Source: Ailanthus altissimus
Lineage: Eukaryota > Streptophyta > Magnoliopsida > Sapindales > Simaroubaceae
Assembly: GCA_946807835.1 (NCBI GenBank)
Contig: OX327702.1
Span: 8,122,001-8,186,000, forward strand
Reading direction: 5' to 3'
Length of the DNA: 64,000 bases
Under the pieces are notes generated by a model that did no database searches, was not told the origin of the DNA, and saw nothing but the letters and a program-made list of their open reading frames with translations. Of this stretch, positions 12,300 through 23,792 are shown in pieces. Every line of letters begins with the position of its first letter. Position 1 is the first letter of the stretch. The position numbers and the translations under genes were made by a program.

Positions 12300-12840
12300 G
12301 GAAAATGTTAAAATTGACCGAGTTTTTAAAGGAATAAATTTTTTTACCCAATCTAATGGTTTTAAAATATATTAACCAACAAAAACTAATTGTACCCATT
12401 TTGCCCCTCAACCGAAAATTGAACAAAAACACAAACTCTCAACTTTCTCTTGTCATTTGAAGATTTTGTTCCCAAAATTTCTAGATCGGCTTTAAATTGA
12501 TAATATTTTGAAGATTTGAAATAAATTAACCTATTATGAAGTGGAAAAAATTGAAAATGAACGAAAATTGATGTTTTTTTTTGTTCCAATTAGTTTGTTT
12601 TATATTATAGTTGTTGAAATATATAAATGTAGTGTTAGTAGAGTGTAAAATAGGTTGAAAATAAGTGTAAATGACGAAAAATGGCTCAAAAATAGTCAAA
12701 AATGGTAGATTTCGATCATTTTTATAGTCTAGCCAATAAAAACGCGTGCTGTGTAAGCTGACACTCATGCATCAGTGCTCATTGACGCTACCACATAGCA
12801 CCATGTGAGGGCACCACATGGCCAATTTTTTATATTTAAT
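12300..12840 (+). repeat. Left terminal inverted repeat region of MULE B
   Basis: It pairs with 28690-29448 in inverted orientation, with scattered indels. The inner edge (12745-12825) turns GC-rich, with CACATAGCACCATGTG and GCACCACATGG. The right terminus has the matching GTCACGTGGTGCCATGTGG at 28711. Short open readings on the minus strand here are incidental. Confidence 0.7.
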
Positions 12841-13078
12841 TTGTATTTGAAAATATTAAATTTCTACCTATATTAATTAATTTTGTCATTATTTTAGTTT
12901 TTTTTGTCATTATTATTATATTATTTTTGTTAATTGAAAAAGTTTTAACAATTTTTTTTACTAATAATTATTTTTAAATTTTAGTAATTATTTGAATTAT
13001 GTAATTACTTATATACTAATAATTATTTTTTTTTAGGAAAGAGAACGTCTCAAAGGAATATATAATTGCTGAAAATAA

Positions 13079-13132
13079 ATTCTATCGATCGACTATAGCT
13101 ACTTGCTCGAAGCTATAAGCTATTGATAGAAT
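13079..13132 (+). other. 54-nt imperfect hairpin
   Basis: Arms of 22 nt (13079-13100 and 13111-13132) pair at 18 of 22 positions around the loop ACTTGCTCGA. The outer eight pairs, ATTCTATC/GATAGAAT, and the inner seven, TATAGCT/AGCTATA, are perfect. It lies upstream of the DUF1985-type coding region in MULE B. It could be a small nested repeat or an RNA stem; nothing further can be said. Confidence 0.6.
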
Positions 13133-13338
13133 AAAAATCAAATTGACTTCATATATTTGAACCACATATTTTAGGTTTTATGTATATATAGGATATTGCA
13201 TTCTCAAGTATTTTAGTACATGAGATTTTATTAAAACGAGTACATACAAAAATTTTGCATGAAAAAATGTGGTTCTATATAGGTAATAGACATATTAGAT
13301 TCTCTTGTCTGCAATTTTATTTGATTATTAGTTTGAGG

Positions 13339-15004
13339 ATGGTGGATTATCTCTCAGTAAGGGAGTTAGATGATAGACTATGGCATAAATATTTTAAGGG
13401 TAGAAATAAGTTGACCTATAAAGATTTAGATTCGTGGTTCAATAGAGTTACATTTGATGATGATATAGATGCAACGAAAATATGTTTATTTTATGCATTT
13501 CATAAATTTTTTATACATGTGATTCTCATAGAGCCGTCCAATATTTTGTGTTTTGCTTCATAGATGATTTGAATGAGTTTAATGCCTACCTTTAGGCACG
13601 ATTACATAGAGTATGCTCCACCATAGCTTAAGCATAACCCCAATTAAAAAGTTAATAAAGGTCAGAAAAAAAGGGCACTCCAGAGAGAGAAGCATATAAT
13701 ATATACGCATTTGGTCAGGCATTCTTGGTGAGTAATTCTTTTCTTTTTAATTCATTATCGATTCGTTATCATATTGAGAATAGTGTTGTTATTTTTTTTT
13801 AGATTGTTAAATTTTTTGTTATTTTAAGTGTGGATCTATGAGGTGATCCTAAAATATAGGGATGTGTTTGCGTGCAAGGATGGTGTTCATTTTTCGTGTC
13901 TTCTAAATTGGTCTAGTACAAGCCTCATATTATATGAAGACGTCGTAAATATTCTCTTCAACAATGTTGAGATATGTTTTTACATTCAACATTTCCCTAA
14001 AAATTTTGTTATTTTTCTTATTAATGATTAATAAATCTAAAATTTTATATAGATTTTGAAAATACATAAGAAGTTAATGCCCTATAAACATGAGAAGAAT
14101 GCGAACTGTAGCATGGCAACAAATTTGTGCATTCTATCGAAAAAATAAGAAGGGACACTGAAGTTAGAGAAAGTTGAGATTTTGAACACCTAATTCATCA
14201 ATCATCTGGTTGATATGGATGTTGAGCATGGATATAAATTTCAAGCCCTGCCAGCGACTTAAGCAACGGTATAATAATTTAATCTTTTTCCTTGAATTCA
14301 CTATTATATGTTGTTGATAAGTATTACATTATGAAGATTTATTATAATTACTTATGTATAGTTTGAGCCGGACTCATCATCGCAGTATCATGACCTGGAG
14401 AAGATGATTGATGATGTTCAAGCAGACCTATTTAACATGATTGATAAGGTTAACTTAAAGCTTTCATAAGGATTAATAAAGTTAGTTCAAAGCATTCCTC
14501 AATGATTGATAAGGTTAGCTCAGAGCTAATAAGTAGGATAAAGAAGGAAAAAGAAGAGATCTTGCATCAAATGTCTCTCATGATATAGCATTTGCAATCA
14601 TCATGAATATCTAAGGATACAGGCCAGACTATGGTACGTTTTAAACCTAAATTTCATTGGGTACAAAATTAACAAGTTAATACATTGATTGATGTTATTT
14701 TTTTTAGGGCATCAAATTCATGGCTACTAACTTTTAGGCTTACACCATTGCGAGCGAGTCTCAGCATCAGCCTATGCTAATGAAAATACAATATATAGCT
14801 GAGAGTCCTACAAGTGTAAAAATTATACCTGCTGCATTAACTCAAAAGATTAGCAGGTATGAGTACCACTATAGGAAGACGTAAGCTAAAAACCCTCCTT
14901 ATACTAATCCATTGAAAAAGCGCGTGAAAAAAAAAACTTATGAAACTGGAAGCAGAAGCTACAATTGGCATAAATAGGCAACTAATTCCTATTCATTAAG
15001 CAAA
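13339..15004 (+). pseudogene. DUF1985-type gene of MULE B (N-terminal part, no Ulp1 domain left)
   Basis: Starting at ATG 13339 the reading VDYLSVRELDDRLWHKYFKG and then ATKICLFYAFHKFFIHVILIEPS resembles the N-terminal domain of plant DUF1985/Ulp1-like proteins. After a frameshift near 13560 the reading DDLNEFNAYL continues; this matches DDLDEFNKYLWG of the equivalent gene in MULE A (minus, near 33880). A likely intron spans about 13730-13802, and the next exon reads VWIYEVILKYRDVF. A degenerate charged, helical stretch follows (14360-14600), then the basic linker shared with MULE C (14617-15002). The peptidase part kept in MULE C is gone because the Athila junction at about 15005 removed it. 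Stops and frameshifts make it non-functional. Confidence 0.6.
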
Positions 15005-15181
15005 GGAATGGTGCCAGGGCGCCAGACTTCAACTTAAACAGATTGTCTTTTTTTATTTTCTTTAAAGTTCGTTCAAGTCCCTATATAATAATAAATAACA
15101 TAAATAGCCATCTGTTTTTATAAAATAATAAAAAATCAAAATAAAAATATGAGAAAATATATGACAAATATGTCCTTATCA
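15005..15181 (-). repeat. 3' LTR stub of Athila A2
   Basis: Only the last part of the LTR (+ reading) is left, from a point matching about 4287 of the A1 LTR to the terminus CTTATCA at 15181. The break at about 15005 joins it directly to MULE B sequence. Confidence 0.85.
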
Positions 15182-16559
15182 AATTCCCATAAATTAAAAC
15201 AATTGCTTGTCCTCAAGTAATAAAATAAAATCAAGAAATAAATAAATAAAGGGTTATACTTGACTCAATTAACAATTAAAGAAAAAACAAATACTAGATT
15301 AGTAAGATGATCAAAATCATTATCTCAAAAGCTAATAAAATGGCAGAAATCCTTAAGGTAGATAAATAGTTATTGAAAATCCTAATTATCTTCATTTAGT
15401 CCCTCATTCTTCCTTATAAACAATCACCATGTGTATGTGCAAGCAGCAAGTAATAGTTAAAATCATACTTTGATTTACTTTATACTTTAGTTTGTACAGA
15501 AAAAATGATGTCTCGGCATTTGATTTGTATAATGACACTTCCATAGCTTATCTTTACTACCATTCTCCACTAATGTAGAAAATCACATGTCTAGGGATCT
15601 AATTAGGACTTTACTTAGGTTGTAACGTAAGGTTAAGGTCAAGGTGGGATAAAAAGATAAACATACGAGGTTCAAGTCACACCATGAACACTTTGGACTT
15701 TATCTAGAAATTTCTTGATATTCTTTCCTTATATTATCTCTTCTCCCAAACTTATTATATTTCTCATCTTTCTTTTCAACCTTTATTTTTTAAAGAATTT
15801 CTTCTTTTTCTTAAGTTGTGGGTATTTTTCTTTTTTTTTTTTTGAATTTTTTTTGGATACCCCCAAACTTAGATTGACAAATACCACCCAAACTTATTTT
15901 TTTCATATCACCACAACTTTTTCCTTTCAAGAGTATTTCTAAGCAAATGCAAAATTTATGGTGTTATGGGTAAATATTTAGATAAGTAAACTTTAAGTTT
16001 TGGGCTTGTAATGTGGTTAAACCAAAGAATGGGTAATTAGGCTCAAAATAGGATATTAGGGATAAATATACAATAAAATGTAGGCTAAAAGGCTTAATCG
16101 GTCTAAAGATGGCCTAATATCATTTCTCTATTCATGTGTTTTCTAGAATTACGCCTTAAGTGGTAATTAAAGATAAGTTATAGAGTGTTGGTCTTCAAGA
16201 CTGTGGTGTACTCCCTGAAGCATAGGTATCTTTAAGTAATAGTTATAACTATTTATACTTTAATAAGTGCTAAAAAAAAGAATGGTGATTATAAATAAGG
16301 TCGAATTTGTTCATAAACTTAGATAACCAAAATTGTCTCAAATATCTATCATTTTCTATAGATTTATAGAAAATAAATTCAGCCATGTATTTTATTTCTT
16401 ATCATAGACTAATGATCTTCTTAACAAAACCTAATAAAAATGAACGAGGAAACACATAAGAAATAAAAATATGACTTCATTACTTTTTTTTTTACATAAG
16501 GTAATAAATAAAACATACGGAGCAGCACGAAACATAAAGAGAAGCACTAAATATTCCCC
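15182..16559 (-). other. Athila A2 3' non-coding region
   Basis: It is collinear with A1 4452-4869 plus 7075-8050 and has the conserved minus-strand TTGAGGACAAGCAATTG next to the LTR. At about 15600 it keeps the empty site of the solo LTR found in A1. A poly-T/CT tract lies at 15715-15850. A 75-residue open reading there is low-complexity Phe/Leu and not a gene. Confidence 0.7.
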
Positions 16560-19026
16560 CCCATATTTAAAATGAAACATGGCTCCCATGTGAAGAAAAG
16601 ACAAAAATTAAGAAATTTCCCTGTGAAAATAGTCATCCAAAATCATTAGGGTCAAAGAGAAGGTCCTCAAAATCAATGTCTGGTGATGGCAGAGGTGAGG
16701 GAATCACCAGAGGCTGTGGTAGAGTCGATGGATCAATCCCAAATGATGTGGCAGTAGCCTAGGTCCATTGAATTAAATACCTCCAAGTAGCATTAGCCGT
16801 ACGCTCGTGAAAAGTCATGCGAGCCTCCAGTTGAGCTAAATGCTTATGGACAGGTAAAGGGCGAATGACAACAGCAGGACGACGGGAGGCTTCAAGAGGG
16901 GGTAGGTTAGCAACAATCATCTGGCAAATGATAGAAGTAGATATAATGGTAGTAGGAGCGTGTTATTCCTCTCGCTGGTTGATTGGTGTGCAATAGTAGC
17001 TAAGCGCAAGTACACGCTATCGTATCAAGTAATATAGGATTTTAAGTCCAATATCGATCCCACAGGGACTATGCGATCTAATTCTATAAATCAACTACTA
17101 AAATTGTACCTACTTAACTTTTATTCAGAAAACTAAAATCTGGAATTTATTTAACTAATATAATTATCTCAATTAACTAAACAAAAGCAAAGAGTAGAAT
17201 TACAAATAAAGATAATCTAGGGTTTTGACTCGTCCTCTAATATTTTATTGGACTCATTAACTACTTAGTTAATCCTTTAATACCAATTGATTGGCTTATA
17301 CACTAATCTCATCACAAGCCTCTGTCGATGGTCAAGTGACTATATTACACATTCCAACAATCACCTATATGTCTACGGTAATCAAATCAGAATGTAATTC
17401 ATTAAGATCAATTCTAAATTAGACCATACATACCACCTAGGTATATGTCTATCTTAAATGAAACTCATAATTGTTACCCTATGATCATGCATCAAACTAT
17501 TTTAGGCTAAACACATGAATTCCTCTATTGAGTTTATCATGGTTCCTCGATCATTCAAAATATTGATAAGGTATAATGAAAGCATTAAACACAAGATAGA
17601 ATGAATCAATTGAATGTATCAAGTTTATAAACTAAAAATTAACACAATCTAAATCCATACTAGGTTTACATAGTCTAACCCTAGATGAACAAATTAACCC
17701 ATCACAAAACCAAAAGTATCAAACCAATTTATACAGATCAACAAGAACAAGAACATAATGATAAGGAAAGAGAAGAAAAATTAATCAAAGTGACTCCTTG
17801 ATGTGCTTCTCCCACAATCTTGACTTAAAGCTTGAATCTTGATCTTGGTTCTTCAATCTTTGATTTTGATATTTGATTTGTGTTGTGAATTCTTTATCTA
17901 AATTTTTGCCTATTTTCTCTCTTTTTCTCTCCTTTCCTTCTCTTAGGGTTTTTGGCTTTTTATTTATAAGTTTTTATCTTCAAAATACTATTCATGATTT
18001 ACTGTAACAAAATACTATTCCCCATCACTGTTCACCACCACGAACACCGCAGCGCTGGGTTATGGGTGCCGCGGCACTCAGTCGCTGGGCTTTGCGGTGC
18101 CCAGCCCTTGTGACCCTTTCATATTTTGAGCGTAACTTATTCGTTTTACGTCTGATTCGCCTCCCGTTTGTTTATATGCGTCACATTTCCCATTGTGCAT
18201 CTATTTATGATCAAAAACCACAATTAAATAGCCAAATATTTATGATTTGTAAAAAAATATAAAAGTTGGGTACAAATTATACTAGTGCTTTTACACCCCT
18301 ATCACCGGTCCTAAGTGATGCTGACTTGTGCCTATAAAGCTGTAATCAAGGAAGGAAAAAATAATCAACTATTAAGGCAAGAACATGCCATCATTGTTGT
18401 GTAAATGATCTTATCAATGTCGATTGGTTGCTATTGCATAATGGCAAAGAGGTAGATGGTGCAGAGTTTGGTGATGTCACTGGTGTGAAAGATCGGTATG
18501 AGTCTTGCTGCAAGGAAACTGTACCAAGATTTAACTTGTAAATGCATATAGCGACACATGAGTGTCATGGGTAGATCGTTGATTACATGCCATTGTGTAC
18601 CGTTTGTACATAAGGTAATGATGATCTCTTCGTAATTTGGGTGATCTCTGAGTTTTTCTATATTATCTTCAATCTCTACTGGCAAACCAAAATGAGCATT
18701 AATCATTGCGGGATCAAATGCTACTCTCTTGCCGCGAATAAATACCCGCCATAGTTGTCTAGTTCACTTGCATTAGCGTAGAACTCTCGTACAATAGGAA
18801 CTATGCTATGCTCTGGTTGTGTGCAGAATTGTTCCCAATGACGCTCTTTAATCATGTCTCCAATACTTGGAATATTCAGGTTTTCTAAATCAAAACATCT
18901 TTCTGCGATAAATTTCTTTTTGAGATCTATGTCTGTATATCGGGCTTGTATTTTGGTTGAAGTGAACCGAGTAACATCATAAGCACTGTTACTGCTTGTT
19001 GTAGTACGTTGCTTTTTTGGAGCCAT
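16560..19026 (-). pseudogene. Athila env-like position ORF (plant transposon protein type), A2 copy
   Basis: The minus strand starts at ATG 19026 with MAPKKQRTTTSSNSAYD and runs through IVREFYANASELDNYGG to a one-base deletion at about 18746 (A1 has an extra C there). It resumes as FDPAMINAHFGLPVEIEDN (about 18665-18720), CTNGTQWHV and ARLIPIFHTSDITKL (ending 18431). These blocks follow the order known for the plant transposon protein domain of Athila 3' ORFs. The function of that family is not established; it takes the env-like position and no transmembrane segment is evident in what I can read. The C-terminal part continues at 16979-16560 beyond the solo LTR insertion. Confidence 0.75.
16980..18304 (-). 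mobile_element. Solo LTR of Ty3/gypsy-like family G2
   Basis: It starts TGATTGGTGTGC and ends CACCCCTATCA, 1325 bp, flanked by CTGGT (16975-16979) and CCGGT (18305-18309), a 5-bp target duplication with one change. Athila A1 has the empty site at about 8450 (CTCGCTGGTCCCAAGTGACG). No primer site or coding sequence is attached, so it is a solo LTR. The start of the LTR resembles the + reading of the Athila LTR (GCAAGTACACGCTATCGTA... and CGATCCCACAGGGACT), which suggests the same gypsy branch in minus orientation. Confidence 0.93.
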
Positions 19027-19134
19027 GGATTGTTCTTTACTAAGATTGAATCACAAAAATAGTAAGTGAAAATTTATAAGGAAATTGGTGTGGATCATTT
19101 ACCTGTTTCATGTCCTTTTTATTTTTGAACCTGT

Positions 19135-19690
19135 TGTAGTGCTACCACTGTATGCGTCTTACCGCACTAGCGACAAGGTATCGCTGAAGCGATAATCCTT
19201 GCATTGCTTCAGCGCTATGATGCTCGTCATTAATTTTGTGTAACTGTTGGCACTAAAGCTATGGGCCTTGTATTGCTGGCACGATAAACTAAAGCAACGG
19301 TTCTAATTCTTTTGAACTTTTGCTGCAGCGCTGAGTCTCTACCGCTGGAGCGATGTACTAGTGCTAACGCGGTAACGATCTATCGCTGCAGCGCTGGAGG
19401 CTGGTTTTTGGATGCTTACTAGAATTCTCTCTGGTATGGTAGAGTGTGTACCGCAGAGGCAGTATGGCATTTTTATTGTTGCAACGCTGCAACCTGTGGC
19501 TGGGGCGAAGTTTAGGCGCTGCAGCGATACTTATCTGTCACCGCAGCGTTGGGAGCTTATTTTAGTGTGCCTACTAGAATTCTCGCTGGCATGGTAGAGT
19601 GTGTACCGTGGGGGTGATATTGACTCGAATTTCCTATCTCTGCCGCACTGAATTCTCTAACTACAACGCTGATCCCTTCTCTTTTTTTGT
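19135..19690. repeat. CGCTG-rich internal tract of Athila A2
   Basis: This is the counterpart of 9190-9735. Copies of a block containing AGAGTGTGTACCG occur near 19440 and 19592, about 150 bp apart. CGCTGCAGCG-type palindromic words are frequent, for instance around 19383 and 19515. The tract sits where pol would be expected. Open readings through it (such as 19412-19597) differ between A1 and A2, so I do not regard them as coding. Confidence 0.6.
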
Positions 19691-19710
19691 TTTTTGAGGG
19701 AGCTAAAAAA

Positions 19711-19757
19711 AAAAAATAATAATAATAATAAAAATATAAAATAATAATAATAATAAT
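19711..19757. repeat. (TAA)n microsatellite
   Basis: A run of TAA units with one AAAATATAAA interruption follows an A-homopolymer, just outside the CGCTG tract. Confidence 0.95.
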
Positions 19758-20029
19758 ACTTACCGTGGGTTGCCTATCAAGTAGCACTTGATTTAACGTC
19801 ATTGACTTGACGGAGCTTCCTATTATCTTATGGTGCGTCAAAGGTGTTGATAGAAGCATTTGTGCATGTGATCTTGTTGGCTTTCTTCTTTTTCGGCTTT
19901 CATACTTTTGCAATTAAACCTTAGGCAGTATCTTTTGTTGCATTCTCCTTGTATCTCTCCGGAAAGACTTCAATCTTAGACCGGGGAAAGGGCTCTTTTT
20001 TTTTTCTCTTTGCTTTTTTCGTCGTAATG

Positions 20030-20834
20030 CTACTCTTTCTTCTTCTCCCTTTCCTTCTTATTCTTTAATACCCTTTTTGGGATCTGAGGATCCAATGTCT
20101 CCATATCTTTGATTTGCTTGACACTTGGGTGCACCACATTAATGCAAAAACAGTCTTTATTTTCAGCTGGTAATTTGATATCCTTGAAGACCTTAAAAGT
20201 GATTGTATCCTCTTGTACCCTCATGGTCAACTCCTCATTTTGCACATCAATAATTTTTCTTCCAGTGGCTAGGAAGGGTCTTCTAAGGATGATGGGAATT
20301 TCCTTGTCTTCTTCCATGTCCAAAACGATAAAATTGACAGGGAAGATAGATTTATCAACTTTAACCAACACATCTTTAATGAATCCCTTAGGATATGTGA
20401 GAGAATGATTTGCCAGCTGAAGTGTGATATTAGTTAATTTGGCTTCTTTCAATCCCAATTTTTTTATACACGGACAGTGGTATAAGATTGATGCTAGCTC
20501 TCAAATCATAAAGTGCCTTCCCAAAATTGTAATTTCCAATTGAGCATGGTATATTGTAGCTCCCAGGATCTTTGAACTTTAAAGGTAGCTTCTTGAGAAA
20601 AATGATGCTACACTCCTCCATTAGGGCCACAATCTCGAAGTCATCTATTTTTCTCTTCTTTGATAGTATATCCTTCATGAATCTCACATAGCTCAGCATT
20701 TGCTCCAATGTATTTATAAAAGGAAGATTAATATGTAATTTCTTAAAAACATCAAGAAATTTAGAAAACTGCTTATCTAGTTTCTTCTTTTGTAGTCTCT
20801 GAGAAAATAGAGGTGGTGGAGTGAATGACTGCAT
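20030..20834 (-). pseudogene. Athila protease region (retropepsin-like)
   Basis: Two overlapping minus-strand frames (20834-20430 and 20458-20030) make one protein. In order: the ..FLKKLPLKFKDPGSYNIPC block typical just before the gypsy protease, YDLRASINLIPLSVYKKIG, then LANHSLTYPKGFIKDVLVKV and FIVLDMEEDKEIPIILRRPF. The family active site is D-L/S-G-A-S; here Gly has become Arg (near 20495), a G-to-A change that should abolish activity. A frameshift sits at about 20445. The C-terminal reading KIKDMETLDPQIPKRVLKN leads out of the protease, but no reverse transcriptase follows. Confidence 0.85.
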
Positions 20835-21399
20835 GGCTTGCTTCGGTGGGTTGCTACTGGTATCTTTTGCTGCATTTTCACTTTTTTGTTTTTGTACTTA
20901 AATACCAATTTCTATGCCTTTTTATGTTTCAGCACTTTTCTCTTGACTTCTTATTTGTTATAATCTCTGAGGAAATGATATAGGTGGTTTATATGGTTGC
21001 ATGTCATCTTGTTGGACCACTGTTCCTTTTTCCTTCTCCTTCATCTCTGAAAGCTGTGGTTGAGTTATGTTATCATATAAGATTTTACCACTTCTTAGGG
21101 AGATGGCTTAACATTGCTTTACATTTCCTTTTGGATTGACCTCAGTGTTGCTTGGTAGGGTTCCTTGAGGGTGATTGCTCATTGCTGTAGTGAGTTATCC
21201 TACTTGATTCTCCAAGGCTCTAAATGAAGCTGCTTGACTTTGAAAGAGTACATCTATTTTCTTCATATATTGTAAGAGCATGTCTTCAATGTCTGGTTTT
21301 TGCTCTTGCTGGTTTTACGGTTGGAAGCCAGGAGAAGCTTTGGAACGCTGCTATTGATTATTGTTGCTCTATAAGACGTTGGGGTGATTTCTTCATCCA

Positions 21400-22391
21400 G
21401 GATTATAAAAATTTGAGTTAGGATTATTACAGTTGAAGTCCCCTACATATTGAGCAGTTTCCATGCAATGTCCATTAGCACGATTGCCTTCACGAAAATC
21501 GCAAATAATGGGTTGACTCTTGATAGTATTAACTTCAAAGTTGTTTAATTATTTGGTCAAGAGGTTGACTTGGGCAGATAATGTGGTCAATGTGTCTACT
21601 TTATGTAGTCCAGCGATCTTTCTTGTGGTGAATCTTTCAGTGGGCCACTGATAGACATTAGACGTCATCTCATCTAGTAGATCATAAGCTTCATCGGTGG
21701 ATGTTTTCATGAGTGATCCTCCAACTGCAGCATCTACTATTATTCTGACTTGATCAACTAATCCATTATAGAATGTTTGTACAAGCAACCACTTTGGAAC
21801 TCCATAATAAGGACATTTTCTTTGCATATCTTTGTATCTCTTCAATGCCTTATAAAGAGATTCTCCATTTGGATGTAGGAATAATGTGATATCGTTCCTC
21901 ATCTTGGCAATTTTAGCAGGTGGAAAGAATTTGGCGAGAAAATTTTGTGCAAGATCATCCCATGTAGCTATAGATCCCTATAAAAGTGATAGCAGCTAGC
22001 TCTTTGCTTTGTCTCTCAAGGAAAAAGGAAACAATCTTAGTTGAATTGTGTCATCGAACACCCCATTGTACTTGAATGTGTCACATATCTCCAAGAAGTT
22101 GATGATGTGCATGTTTAGATCGTCATTGGGCAGTCCACTAAATTGTACCAAATCCTTGAGCATTTGAATCGCACTTAGCTTGATCTCGAAGTTGTTAGCT
22201 TGAACAGTTGGTCTTTGAATGCTTGAATGGATTCCATTAACTAGGGGAACAACATATTCCCTTAGTGATCTTGCTTTATTGTTGGGTGCAATTGGTATTT
22301 GATCTTCTATGGTGTTGACTTGATTTTGCTCTCTTCTAATTCTGCTTAAAGTTATTTCAATTTCAGGATAAAAAAACAATTCAGTCTTCAC
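21400..22391 (-). pseudogene. Athila gag
   Basis: The first frame (22391-21996) reads ANNFEIKLSAIQMLKDLVQF, then NFLEICDTFKYNGVFDD and LRLFPFSLRDKAKS, the signature of Athila gag (retrotransposon gag domain). The next frame (21902-21549) has LRNDI-like MRNDITLFLHPNGESLYKAL and QTFYNGLVDQVR. Stops separate the two frames near 21980. The capsid-forming protein would pack element RNA. A zinc-knuckle stretch is not clear; a GHCMETAQYVGDFN-like reading at 21435-21480 is the degenerate remainder. It lies directly downstream of the primer-binding site, as expected. Confidence 0.88.
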
Positions 22392-22516
22392 TTTTCGATC
22401 TTCACTTGTACTTCGAAAGAAAGTAAATAAAAACTAAATCAAAAAGTAAGAAAATAAAATCTGAAGTAAAAACTAAAAAGATTGGTATTAATATTGGTGA
22501 AAAAGTAGATAATTAT

Positions 22517-22533
22517 CCTCGGCAACGGCGCCA
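22517..22533 (-). promoter_or_regulatory. Primer-binding site of Athila A2 (tRNA-Asp type)
   Basis: The minus strand reads TGGCGCCGTTGCCGAGG six bases inside the LTR end. This is the well-known Athila primer-binding site complementary to the 3' end of tRNA-Asp. Its place proves that the element runs on the minus strand with its 5' LTR to the right. Confidence 0.9.
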
Positions 22534-23792
22534 AAAATTTGATGCGATATTTCTATATCTTAAAATTAAGTGCAAGTATACACTATCGTAACAAGTAATA
22601 AAGGGACTTAATAAGTCGGATGTCGAACCCATAGGGATAATTCCTACTTTCTAATCAAGTACTAAAATTATGTCTCTTTAATAATTATTTAGAAAAAAAA
22701 ATCTATGAATGAATGTAGAAAATATAAAAATAATGACACAATGCAAAGAGAATTAGGTGATAGCAATATAGAAAAAATCTAGGGCCAATATTACCCCTCA
22801 ATATGCTTTCTAATGATTAATCCTCTAATATTTAATTCACTTAGTCTTTGTTATTGATCAAGACACTAATGTTTTCACAAGCCTCTTCCAAGGTCATACA
22901 AGTATACCTTAATTTACTAAATATCTATATTCCTATGGTACTTGTAATAAATTAAGATTCATTAAGATAAATGTCTTATTGATCATATATGCTAATTAGG
23001 TATATTCCTATCCTAATTTGAAACTTGTATATGCAACATTGAATGTTACTCTACAATCATGTATCAAATTACCTAGGTCTAAATACATGATTCCTCTTTC
23101 GAGTTTATTAAAAATATTACTAATTCATTCACCATATACTGGCCAGACATATTGAAGCATTAAGAATAAGTAATTTGAAGAACAAAGAACTAAGTTTATT
23201 AAATATTAAAAAGATGTGGCCATTAAGCACACATATTGAGTTCAAGTATTAACCCTAGAATGGAAATTTTAGTTCATGGTTACAAGAGAACAGTAGTAAT
23301 AATAATAAGAGATCATGATACAATCAATAGCAAACCGATACAGATGTCGAATTGCTCTTAATTGCATTGCCTAAAAAACTCTTAAAGCCGAAGAATGCCT
23401 TGAATCTCTCTCTATGGCTGCTTTAATTGATCTCCAATTGCTCTCTAAGACTTGTGCTCTGTATTCTTACTGTTCTTGAATGTGTCTTAGGTTAGTTTTA
23501 AAGGCTGGGGACGAGTGGCTTTTTTTTTTATATAGGGATTGATATGAGCTTAAAAATCTCAATTCTCGTCGGATTAGGACTCGCACTACCGTTGGGACGC
23601 TGCGTATAAATGGCCTCACCGCTGGAGCATTGGCCCGTTGCTGGCGCGATGACGATATAGTGCTGGCCTGTCGCTAGCACGGTAAAGAGATAGCGTTGGA
23701 GCGCCAGACTGCGACTTAAACAAGTCGTCTTTTCTAATTTTCTTCTTTCGATCACTATTCCAGCGTTGGGGTAAAAATCCTTATGGCACTGG

